Positions 1 through 12,800 of a stretch of 64,000 nt of DNA are shown here, piece by piece. Location of the stretch: contig NC_003282.8 of assembly GCF_000002985.6 (NCBI RefSeq), positions 13,020,001 through 13,084,000 on the forward strand, read 5' to 3'. The first letter of the stretch is position 1, and each line of letters begins with the position of its first letter. Under the pieces are notes generated by a model. That model worked only from the letters and a program-made list of their open reading frames with translations, was not told the origin of the DNA and made no database searches. The translations under genes and the position numbers were made by a program. This DNA is from Caenorhabditis elegans (taxonomy: Eukaryota > Nematoda > Chromadorea > Rhabditida > Rhabditidae).

Positions 1-3000
1 AAAACAGAAAGAATTGAAGGAAAAACAGGGAAATATAATTCTTTACGGTCGAGGATGTAAGATGAGAAAGAGGAGAAAGGCGTCGTCTCATCGCCATGAC
101 AATGTCACCTAGTTACCCTTCTTCCTTTAGTTTTCAGCTGTTCATGTTTTCTGATCTGGAAATTTGTGAGTTCCTGTCAATGAGAATGCCAGTTTGACAT
201 TCAATTGCCTCTGCAAAATAATATTTTGTGGCAAACTATACATTTAGTCCGAATGAATTTGTCATTCATGTTATAATAATCTCTCTGAAATCTAATGTTA
301 ATCTAATTGATAGGGGCTTTCTGCCTAGATTTTGAGAATTTTCTTCTGTTTAGATAAACTTTAGCAGAAACTTATTCAAAAAAGTTCGTTTTTCCAAAGA
401 ATGTGAAAACGTAGATTTCTCGTAGTAGGTGGGCACATTTTAGGAGTACTTGAGCAGTAGGCTCGCGGTTATGCACCAAACAAGTAGGTATGTTTTTATA
501 GAGCAAACTTAAAATGTTACTGAATTTTGGTTTAAATTTCTGCATTATCAAAAGGAGTGCTACTTAGGCTTTTTATGGTTAGTAGGCGCGTCTTACGCCT
601 GCCTACATCGTTACCTACTTACCGCCTTCTATATGGATTTTTAAGTCGTGTAGATTAGCTTTTTTTTAAATTTTAATTTGTTTTAAGAAAGCTGACAAGT
701 ACTTTGGCAGTAGGCGTTCAGGTAGGCACAATGTCGCCTTGATGGCAGGATTTTTTCAATCATGAAAACAAATAACATGCAACTGAATTTTGGCATATCT
801 TTGGCATTGCCAAAAAACCTTCAACACAGGTACTATACACATTTTCAGGCGTAGGTGCCTGTTTCATTCCTGTTCGCCTACTTGTCTGCCTGCCTACTAT
901 TTTCCAGATTTTTGCGTAATCTTCAACATGCCCTTGCCAAGAATTTAGAGATATAAGCAGACTAATTCTGCATAAATCCCTCCCTGCTTTAAATTCGAAT
1001 TTCCGCAAAACATTTATCAAACGTTTAACCTCTTAAAATCCCCCTGCAAACCAACTCTTATCCATTTTCCCCAATATCCTGAAATTCAAAAATCTCTTGG
1101 TATTTTCCGATTTTCTCAAAATAAAGCTTTCGGGTGATCTTTCAGAATGAGCCCGCGCCACAGACTGAATTAAATTAGGCGACCGACGTCTTTTGCCACG
1201 TCACTGGGAAAATGATATAGGAAGGTGTGTATGCGTAATCTCATGAGCATGAGCTTAATCCATATTTCCTTCTTTCCTCTTTTTTCTATTTCACCTGGAA
1301 GTTTTTGTTATGCTTCACCGATTTTACTAGGACGCACACACACACACACACACACCTTGGCAGCAAACTTGAAACTTGCTGAACTCGACGAAAAGTACAC
1401 TTTTTCCCTCTAACGCGTTTTGTGATCAGCAGTTCTCTGCGGAAAAGAGCGTTGTTGCCCCCTCTCGCGCGCGCATCTTTTCCTTCCGCGCCTATATACT
1501 TTTGCTCTATTATTTCTTTTTGCCCATTTTCGCCCGTAATGTCAATACACAGTACGTCGTCAATGTCTCGGAGCGCGCGCGCCAACGTTCTACGCTGCGT
1601 GTATATGGATGACGAAAGCACTAGCTCTCCGAGCACTCACACGTAAACTGCCCAGTGTCCATTGAGCCGCGTGTGTTTGCCTACTGTTTCGGCTTGATCT
1701 GTTTGGCAATGAGCTGTTTTGTTTTTGAGCTGTTGCTGCTGCTGTTTTTTGTGTATGTGACGGGCGCAGCGGTAGCGGCTCCCTAGAGAAATGTTGAATT
1801 GGAATTTCAAATGGAGCAGGGTAGTGACACAGAATACGAAATTGGTATCCATAGCACCCTTGATTTTGGAGCTTCTTCTCTTCTTTCTGAGAGCTGAGAG
1901 CACAACACTCTGTCACTGAACAGATATTTTGAAATTCTCAGGCAGGTCACCTGTTGGTCAGCCGGCTCGCGTCCGCAGAGCAAAAGTCGTCAGGTGTGAG
2001 ACGGGGTGATTTAATTTAAATTTTGCGTGTTTCGATTTCATTGTGACTTTTTCTCAGGTATTTCTATTACGATTTTGAGGAGTTTGAATGTAAAAGTGTT
2101 TTTTCGATACACCATGAGCTTGTGAAAATCGAATTTTTATTGATGTACATATAGATTTTTTGGACGCTAACGTAAATTGTTGCTCTTTCCTGTATTTTTT
2201 TCAAGTTTTTTTATATGGAAAATGGTACTTTTTTTCAAAAACAAAGCCGAAATTAATACCAAAAAGTGTTTTAAATTTACATTTCAGTAATTTCGTTTTC
2301 CCGAACTTTCAACAAAAAAATTTTTTCTGGAAAACCTCAAAATTTGAAACATTTTACATAAACAAAATTGGATAATTCGTTGCGGGGCCCAAAAACTTCG
2401 CGTGTGCTTTTAAATGGAGCAATCAGAACTTTCAATTGTGAAACATAGATCTCAGATTATATAAGATCAGTTTTCAACATTTCCAACTCAAATGCTATTT
2501 CAAATAAGTTTTCTATTTTCGATGTGAAAGTTTTTTAAGACTTTTTTATTCTTTGTTTAAAGTTCACTCTCTTTCTTGAATTCCCTTCGTTTTCTCACTT
2601 TGGCATGAATCATCTGGATAAATATCACTTTTCAAGTTGTCATCAACACGTTTCGTGTCACGCTGGCTTGACATGTGCGGACTTTAAGTGAAATTCTAAA
2701 TGTCCCGACTTTCTTTTAGATGTGTGTGTTTCTTTTTAGTAATTGAAAGTATGTTTAAGTTGTAAGAGTCTTCACTTTAGTTCCAGATATGCTTAATCTA
2801 GGGATTTCCGGGGTAGTTTTTACATTATCATCTCTGTACACAAGCTGACCTGTGTGCCACCAAATACGTCAATCGGTTCGCAAAATCGTTCGTCATCGGC
2901 AGAGACTGGGGGCTCCACCAGCTGTTCCGTGCGTTTGGTTTGCTCGGCTTTCCGGGGCGCGTCTCTCTCGGCGTCTCACGGCAAAGAGCACGCGGCTTTC

Positions 3001-3833
3001 CGCACTCTCCGCGCGCCACAAAACCGGAATACGGTTTGTGTTCTGTTTTTTTTTGTTGTCCTCGCACTCCTTTTTTCCCTTCTTTTCGCATCGCTTCCCG
3101 TATTTGGAGAGGCAGCTCCTCCCTTCAAAGACCACGGCTCACGCGGTGGCTCACGCATCACTCGCAGTTCCAGAGAGCCCCCACCAATACCGTGTTTGTT
3201 TTTCCGGTCAGTTTTGTTGGGGCGGCCCGGCGGCGCGAGCTTTTGCTCATTGCCAGCATTTTTCTCCCATCGCTTCCGCACACCTCACTTTCACTACTAT
3301 ATCATTTCAATTATTCACTCGTTTCTTCCCAATTATCAATTCTTTTCAATAGATACTTGGTCAAAATATCTTATCAGAACATATAAAATTTTTCATCCTT
3401 TTATTACATGGATAATTTTCGTTTTTCCGCTGCAGAATTTTGAGTTGATTGTTCTTCGACTTTTAATCTAAAATTTCTTCTTACTACCTGCAACAGCACA
3501 CACCTTTTGAAAAATCCAGAATCTGAAACACCATGTTCTATTTTTATACATTTCTTCGTTTGAAATTCAGAATTTCAAATTCAGACCAAATTCAGATATT
3601 CAGAAAAGTCAGTGGGGATCTAGCTTCTTCCTACTCTTCTCATTTTCTTCTTCTTCTTTTCCTCTTTTTCTTGATTCTGCGTCAGAGCAAATTCTAATAT
3701 TAATTATTCACATCGTCACGACATCTATTCAATCATACCTTTTCATCTTCTATTGACATTCGATCTCCTTACCAACCAAAAATTTACTTTTTTAAAATAT
3801 ATTATTCACTCCTAATATTCCCCCTATTTACAG
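1..3833. other. Upstream and intronic DNA of mbk-2, no supported exon
   Basis: No exon here joins convincingly to the mbk-2 exon at 3834, so this is probably intron of the long mbk-2 transcript, whose earlier exons lie outside the window. I see a dispersed GCCTAC/GTAGGC-type repeat around 420-900, a short CA run at 1333-1355, and a GC-richer stretch at 2850-3280 in which several frames are open at once. The last could be a promoter. Nothing looks like an RNA gene. Confidence 0.5.
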
Positions 3834-6800
3834 GATCATACGAGTTTCCGAGTGGACAAGCTCAACAGCAACGGCGTCTCGGTGGATCGCAGCAACACTT
3901 GGCTCCGCTCCAACAAACCGCCTCGTCACTTTACTCGAATCCGCAATCGTCGAGCTCACAACTTCTTGGTCAGCAGCAAGCCGTTCGTCCGAACTACGCT
4001 TATCAGCAGTCTCTGCCACGCCAACAACACATCAATAGTCACCAGACCCAAGCGGTAAGATCTTTTATTTTAGACAGAAAAATGGTCTTCAAAACAACTA
4101 AAAAAATATTTATTTCAAAAATTTGGGTTTCTTATCAGCCATTTACACTGATGAAATCGTCATCTCCACGTGTGGTTGGACAGTTTTTATATTTTGAAAT
4201 TAAGAAAAAAAAATCGAAAGTTTTCCTTATAAGTTCCCCAAATTAGACTCCGCCCATATCTTGGTTTGTTTTTTTTTAATGAAAAGTAACAAAATGTAGG
4301 TGGAGCTATTTTGCAGAAGATTTTTTTTTGTAAAATCTTTTTAAAGGTGCGTGCTTTTTTCCTTATGGGTCCTACCACGACTCTGAAGCAAAGTTTTGTT
4401 GATCCCACTCCAGCTAGTACAAGATCGTATCAAGCAAGACCCATGATAAAATTTAATTTTTCAGTTTTTTGGAACAGTACGAGGACCGACGAACTCGACG
4501 AACATTGTCACACCTCTACGCGCATCAAAAACGATGATTGACGTGTTAGCACCTGTAAGGGATACGGTAGCTGCACAAGCAACCGGACTACCAAATGTTG
4601 GAACCAGCTCCTCAAATGGTGAGTTTTTATTTTTTATGTTTTTGTTTGAAAAAAAAACCAGAAGATTCCAAAGTTCTGTTGTCATTCTTGTTATTGAAAC
4701 GATCGGATTTCAAATATTTTCTAGACAGCTTCCTTCGAATCAGAAGAAATAATCATATAATCTAGGAACAAGAAAAGAAAAAAAACCACATATATTATTT
4801 AAAAATAAATTCGAAGCCCTGTATTTATTCAATGCATTTTATTTTCTTCTCCAAATGTCCCCCCATCCCCTCCCTCTAATCTTGTTTTTCCCATTCGTCT
4901 TCTTCTTCTTCTTCCACCTGTGTGAGACGCAAAAAATCGGATTGCCCCGGCGCTAAATGAGCATACTTGGAAGGTTGGGAAGCTTTTTTCTTGATGGAGG
5001 ACACAACACAAAAAAAATTGGAAAGATGATATAGTTGGAGACTACCAAAAAAGTGAGCGAGTGAGAGGGAAGTAGACTTAGAGATGTAGAGAAAATTTAT
5101 AGGATCAGTGTTCTGTTCTATTGCAAACAATAGGTGCGAGACTATAGGTGCCCCGTTTTGGAAATTTTTTGAGTTGGTGTTTACCACAACCTTTTTTGTA
5201 TTGATTCTAAGCTTTTTTGAATAAGGACTACATCACAAATTCGGCAAATTGCAGGTTTATCGATTTGCCGGAAATTTTTAATTCCGGCAATTTGCCGGTT
5301 GCCGATTTGCCGGAAATTTTTATTTTCGGCAAATTGCCGATTTGCCGTTTGCCGAACATCAATTTGCCGGAAGTTTTAGAGAGATGTTCTTTATAGAACT
5401 TAAAACTGTGTTTTTTTGAATTTTTTCCGTTTTTTCAAAAAAAAAAAACTACATACTATACATTAGAGATGTTCGGTTTTTTTTGGTAATATTTTGACCC
5501 TGCTATACATGTCTACATTTCCTCTCACGATCCTCAAATGTCTAGTTGAATGCCCTTCACGAACATTTTTCATTCTGTTCTGTACTTTAAATTCCCAGGC
5601 GTCTGTATAGTTCAGGAAATTACTTGACTCAACATTTATATAATTTTCGATGTTTTGAGCTCACTGAGCCCTGGTCCCCCTCCATCTATCATTTAGAGTG
5701 AGTGACATAGTGCAAGTGACTCCCAACGAACATTGGTCCGATGATTTTGTATAATGATGAATTTCCGTAGCCCAAGAATTTTTGTGTTCGAGCGGTGGGC
5801 TCCTGCTGCTAGCAATGACATGTATAATCGGTGCAGCACGACTTCTGTTCTGTTTCGTTTTTCACTTCCTTTCTATATACCCTGCCTTCCTTCTCCTTTT
5901 TCCTACTTTCTTCTTTTTCTTCTTTCCGCTCACAAGTTTGATTGGAAAAAGAGCACGAATGGAAAGAAGACACTGGTCCTTGCGCGCGAGACCTACTTTC
6001 TCTCGTTTTCCATGTATGTGGGTGGCTTTTGGATGACAACTTCAGCTTCTTCTTCTTCTTCTCTGCGTGTGCAGCTTTAAAAAAATGTCTCGTTCTTTCT
6101 TCGTATACATTTAGAGGCACGCCTTCTCTCTCTCTCTTTCTCTTTCTCTAACTCCCCCAATAGAATCGCCCGACTGCTACACTAGAAGGCTCCAGCTCTC
6201 TCTCTGTGCTCCAGGGTGATATTGAGGAAGGAAAGGATATCTCGTGTGTCTGTTTGGAGCTCCCCGCGCCACTACCAACCAACCAACCGACCGCTTCTGG
6301 TTTCTCCCTCCGGATGAATTCGATTATCGTATTTTGACGACGGAGAGGAACCTCGTCTTTCTTCTATTTTCTCGGTCCCCCCGCCACCCCACCCCCATAA
6401 GCGTTTCCTACTTATTCGCCATGTATTCCAGTTTATTCGAGTTGCGAGGTTCGTGTTATTTGTGTTGTTTTTGGAATTTATTTAGGGTCAGCTGTTTTTT
6501 CTACAGCTTCAAAATTTTGGTAAATAATAATAATAATTTTTCGAGCATGCAGGCTGACTTGAACAACAATGCTCCCCCCACGCGTTAATGATATATGTTA
6601 TAGGGTTAGTAACTTAGTCGGAGAGTTCCAAAAACGCTCAAAAAAGAAAAATATTTAGAAATAAAATATTGAAAACATTCGATGCACCTATCTTCCTTCA
6701 TTCATTCAGTAGCACACTATGTAGTACGATTTTTTATTAGTTCGTACTATATTTTACGGTGTTTCTCCACACATGAAAAGCACATGTGCACCACACAATT

Positions 6801-9800
6801 CAACTCATTATCTCTCTGTCCTCCACGCTTCAATGGTTTAGTTTAGTGTTTCCTCGAGAGAACAGAACGACATGGCGCAGCGCCAAGATGACTATATGAA
6901 CTCCTCTCGAGAACAGTCAGGTATCCTCCTCTGCCTCCTCGCACATTTTGTCGTTTCGTTGAAAGAGTTAAAACTACCACAGAGCACATGCACAATCACT
7001 CTGATATCTGTGTACTCCAGGTCTACAATGCTATCTGCAGCACGAAAGAACAACTTTCCAAAATGCTCAAGGCGCCTGAAAACCTGACTGGTTCTAGCCA
7101 CTGCTATCAGCACCAGCACCGTCGTTGACAGCGGAGTAGAGGGGGTTCCTTTCGTCCTATACACGTAGATACCCCAGCCCATTTCACTCCAAAAAACAAT
7201 ACCCCCCGCTCGTCTAGTCTATTTTTTGTCTGTTGTTTTGGCAAAGCCCTCTAGGCTGCTGACATGTTCGCTATTCCGTTTCACCGATTTTATTCCGATG
7301 AAGGTATGTGTCTCTTTTTTTGTTGTTGGTATTAGTAGATTGTTGTTGTTGCTTTTTGTTTACGGTGCCATGTGAATATGGAACATAACAAATTGCAATA
7401 AAATAAAAAAGGAATAGCATCATCTGAATATTGGTAAATATTTTTGGTTTTTTTTACGACAAAAAGGTCGTTGTCTCCTAGTATCAATATGGAAGAGAAA
7501 AATGCTTAAAAGTACTTTTTTTTATTCTTAAATATTTTTTGATGACACCGAAGGTTTTATTTAAAGACAAAAAAATTTCCTCACATTAGAAAAAAAACTG
7601 CCTAAGTTTCCATTTTTGCTCTTTTTTCTCTTCCATTTCAAACTACGTATGTTGGAAGTATTTAGCTTGTCTTGAAAGGAAGGAACAATTGTTCGTAGTT
7701 TTTTCTCATTTTTCACTTTCCTCCTATTTGGGTTTTTGGACCATTCAAACAAAATCTTGCCTCCTTGGAAATTAGAATTACAAATAAGCCGACGGCCCAC
7801 ATATAGAAAGTGATGAATAATTTTTAATATTTGCGTAGGCATATACTAAATGAGTCAATGTTTGATAGTAACCGTAGCCTGGGAGTGCTGCTGGAACTAT
7901 CTAAATACTTTCACTTTCTTCAATCAGCTGGCAAGCAAGAAAAAATCAAACAATTCCCATTTTTTTCTCCTTCTTCTTATTTTTAACAATGTTTTCATGT
8001 TTCGGTAACATCTGTGTGGTGTTGCCCCACCTGTCATTCATGTTGATCTTCAATTTATTATTAATAATTCAAATGACAATAATTTTTGTCATTTGCGGGG
8101 TCTTGTCGTGTCGGTCCATAGCATCCGTCCCTTTTTGCTTCCTCTTTTCACCCCCGACGCTTAATTAATTCGCGCATGCTCGCCCCGCTTGGTTGATGCT
8201 CTAGAGACAGCTCCGCCGCTTCCCCTTTTTTGCTCAATTCGATTAGTCCGAAACTGAGAGAGAGAGAAGCTTCCCATATACTCACTTGGATTTAAACGAA
8301 AAACACATTTTGTTCTAGACACATAGTCCCCCAAAAAAACGAGAAACGACCCAGTAAAAAGTTTTGAATGGCCTAGTTTTGTATTCATCCAATGATTGAG
8401 TGAATAATAAGCACGTTTCGATCCAATTTGTCGTCCGCGCCGCCCTTCCCCCGTTCAAGGACAACAGAGGACACACTTCTTGTCAAAAGTACGTGGAAGC
8501 AAAGTACTAGTGTCCCAGTACTCGCGACAAAGTAAACGTTCGGTTTCTATTATTACTCTTTGGCTTTTTCCCCCGTCTGCCTTTTATCTCCCTTTTTCTG
8601 TCCATTCTCATTATTTTTACTTGCCCTTCTGTTCTATTTAATTAGGTGTTTCCCATGAGTAGTGTTGAAGAGACTAAAGAAAGTGGGCGATCGATATGCA
8701 TTAGTCATCTTTTCTTTCCCAGCAGTCCTCAGTCTTATCGGTTTCCGGTGGATTACTATTGTCAAATAGAGTTATCTTGCTCTTTATTAACAGTTTATTT
8801 TATTTTTATTTTTTTTAAATTCCCTACATGATGTCTTCCTATTTCTTATTACTTTTATCATCGAACTTTCAATTTTAACTCTCCAGAACGTTTTGGTCAT
8901 TAAAACTGTACGGTAAATGGACAGTACAATAGACGGTTCAGTTGCGATAAAAGTTTTTTTTTTCGAAATTTTGATGCACAAATGTGTATTACGCCAACAA
9001 ATAATCAGTTTTCCATTTGATAAGATGCACTTTTGTTGCGAAACTTCCACAAAACTTTAAAATTAATTTAAATTTTGTAAAGAGGCAAAAAAACAAAAAT
9101 TTGTTTCTCAAAAAATCCCCAAAATCTGCATTTGCTCGTCGTATTCGGTGCATTGGCCGCAATGCGCGAAACAAAAATTTTCGGATTTCGCCCAATTTTT
9201 CGAAACGTTTTTCTCGATTTTGCCTCTTTTTTCCTATTTTATATTTGCTCCACCGCGAGAATTTTTGTTCAAAAATTTTTTTAGAATCGTCCCGCGAATA
9301 TTTTATAGTGAAAACTCCATTATTTTGTCCTTTTCCCCGTCTATTTTCGATTTTCTCCGGTCAATCAGCTATTTTTCCTTGTACTTTTCACCGTTCCGAT
9401 TTTATTTCACTATGTAACGTGCGCATCGGTAATTACTATAATGGCTATTATCCTGAGAGAGAAAGAAGGACCCCGGGGTGAAGGTCAGAAACGCGAAATT
9501 CGACACCAAAATGCCGCTACGCTCGTCTCCATTTCCGCTGAACGAAAAAGAAATGTACGAGGAGAGATGATGAGTGTATGTTTAGTTGCTAGCATGCGGA
9601 CCAAACTTTTTTCGTGAGAAACTGCTTCATTTTCCCGATAGGTTGCGCCGCTGAAATATCTTACCGAATGGAGAAACGCGTTCAATTTTATGCATTCGTC
9701 CTCTAAACTGAAGAAGACTGCCATAAATTTCGGAAATAGTGACCATCTGCACAGTTTCAATCTGCTCGCGCAAGCAAATACATGGCCATCTGTGGTCTTT

Positions 9801-12800
9801 TGCACTAGCTGGTGCCACCATCACCATCACCATAGACGGGAGAATGAGTGGTTTGACCCCCCCCCCCCAGTCCGTCCGCCTTGCAAACACGAACAATAGT
9901 CTCGGGTCCGCTCTCTATCTTTGTTCCTCTACGTTTTCTTCCGCAATCTCCTTCCCTCTTCTTCGTTCTTCTTGCCAGTGTTTTATTCTGCACCTTTGTG
10001 TCGTTCAAATCGCCAATCTCTCGCCTGTCCGCACGTTACGTCTGCGTCTGCACACTGTTTCCTCATCTATAGGACCCGACGACGACGACAACGACGCGTA
10101 CTACGAAATGGACCGCATTTGCCGGCTGGTCTTGTCGCTTCGATAGCTGTGTTGTCTTCTAGTGTCTCCGTCTCTTGACGGTCCAGTTAATGTCTCGGGT
10201 GCTCCTCGCATCGACACCCATACCAGTCACACCCGACGCCAGCAGTAGCTACCGAATGACTCTGCTCGTCAATTGTCTTTTCCATTTTGCGAATACCTAT
10301 TTTCGTAGTCAATTATTGATTCAGAAAATTCTGAAATTTAGGTCATTTCTCTCTCTCGCTTTACGAAATGTGTATCTTCTTCTCTTTTCTTCAATTCTTC
10401 TCCGGCCTGTCTAACGACGCATTAATATTTAATAATTGAGTGAAACGAGGCGCGATTTAATTTTCATTGATATGTAGCTGTTGTTTTGTGTGATGAAAAG
10501 AGACATTGAGAGACAGTTGAAAGTTATTAAGAATTGGGAAACATGATTGGCACCTTCCCCCACTTGACACCAAGGCCATTGGCCTCCTGGCCTCGACGGT
10601 GGCGAACGAAAAAAAAAACGCACAACGACGTAAGAAAGAAAAAGTCGTGTCTACTCTTTTGGGTGCAGCTTCAAGTGGCCAAGAGGCCAATTGAACGCGC
10701 AAAACTTTGCAGTAATAACACGCTTTTTGCTCCCGTTTTCTTTTCTATTTTCTCAGTGGCTCTCTCGAGAAAACTGGCGGATTTTGACACAGGTCATTGT
10801 AGACACATTCTGACGATTGTGTGTCTGTGCCACTAAATACTCTATCAGCTTGCGTTTCACTCTAGTCGTCAAAAAAGTTTCTTTTGTTTTCCGGGATGTG
10901 ACGTGGAGAGTTGATTTCTCGGCGTTCAAGAGGTTTTCTGAGATGACGCCAATGCGTGTTCTTCGTTTTCTTTTCTAGTGAGAGTGTTCCATCCATGGAT
11001 GATTACACAAAGTGCGTGTATATTTGCACGCGGGCTGCTCCGTCGTCGTCCGACCAGCTGCGCGGAAGAGCCGCTCAACACAGTTGACCAAAAGCATTGG
11101 CACTCTCTCTTCTCTCTCTGCAGGCAGTAGTGTTCTTCATTCCCCCATTCCTCCATTTTCTTGACAATTGTTGCTCTTTATCCGTCTTGAATGCATGCTC
11201 TTTTTATTCTGCAATCTTTTAATTGAATTTATCTAGGAACTCCTCGTACAAACATATTGCCCCCCGGCTCTCGTTATCTTTGAAAGTTAAAGTGAGTTGA
11301 GAGTGTAACACACTCGGCCACACACACACAAGAATGACACTTTTTGAGCCGTCAACATCGGGCAATCGAATGGGGTATAGAGGTAAGAGAGTTTCAATAA
11401 AACGTCACTTTCCCCGGGTGCAGATTAATTTTTGAATATCCTTTTCATAAATACTAAAGTGTAAAAAAATGTATCCGAATGTTTGAATTCAAAAAAAATG
11501 ACGTAGGGTGGCGGGCAGAACTGGATGAACTGGACGTTGATCTCTTGTTTTTGCGTTGTTCAATCTCACTCACTCACCCACTGTATATTACAGGCTCGTC
11601 CAACTCGTCATCTGGTGTTGGATCGGGAGGATCTGGAAGTCTGATGACGCAATCGATCGGTGGACCCAATAAACATTTGTCAGCGTCACACTCAACACTA
11701 AATACTGCATCAACTCACGATATGATGCATTCGAAGATTCCAAAGAGCCCGAGCAATGAGAGTTTAAGGTAAGGAATGATTCGAAAAATTCGCTAAAATC
11801 TATCTAGAATTCAGTTTTTATTGAATTACTATTATTTTTTGCATATTTTGAGTATTTATCGTTGATTTTCACACATTTTAAATTGATCGGCATCAATCTG
11901 TTTAAAGTATGCGTAAATCATCGAATTAACGCGAAAAAACTACGATAATTCAATAAAAATTGGTAAAATTTCGGATTTTTTTCGAAATTTTTATTCAGAA
12001 ATTGGGACGTTTCGGGCTAGTTTTAGTAATTTTTTTAAGCCAAAAGCTCCTTCCGCGTACAAAATGACGAGTGGAAATTGCGATGGAGGAAAAACTGGAT
12101 GTTCCATTCTTTTCCTTTTTTCCTGAGTCATCCATCCACTCTCTCAATGATTCTTGTTTTCGAAAGTCAATGTGACAGAGATTTTTGATAATTTAAAATT
12201 TATTGAAAACCGAATTTTTGATACACAAAGGGTCTCGTGACGATTTTGACGATGATTTTCAGCCCGTTCCGCATGGTTTGCAACACAAAAAGGCGTTGAA
12301 AACAACAAAATCACCTGATTTTCCTTTTGAACTCTAATATCATAACTACACTAAAAATGCCAAGTTTTTGAACAAACTGTACTTTTTTGTTTGTCCGACG
12401 AGACAATAGAAGAAAAAGAGCAAACAATTTCCTTTTTGTATAGTTTTTTATCAGAGCAGAACTTTGTATTTCTTATCAGAAAAAAAAGTTGTAGAAGACA
12501 AAGAAAAATTATTTTTTCGTATAATTCTCTCATTTTCAGCCGATCACACACATCCTCGTCGGGAGGCAGTCAAGGTGGACACAATTCGAATTCTGGTTCA
12601 AACTCTGGTTTCCGACCGGAAGATGCTGTACAGACGTTTGGCGCGAAGCTGGTGCCGTTTGAGAAAAATGAGATTTACAACTATACACGGGTCTTTTTCG
12701 TCGGATCACACGCTAAAAAGCAGGCCGGTGTGATTGGTGGTGCGAATAATGGTGGATATGATGATGAAAATGGGTCCTATCAGCTTGTTGTACACGATCA

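Noticed and set aside
2852-3471. Several long overlapping open frames on both strands
   Set aside because: The segment is GC-richer and stop-poor in four frames at once, none shows a family motif or good splice partners, and it looks like promoter or intron DNA.
9739-10178. Overlapping + strand ORFs of 63-135 codons in the mbk-2 intron
   Set aside because: They overlap in different frames, contain low-complexity runs (poly-Pro, His) from the C12 and CACCAT tracts, and no splice phase fits mbk-2.
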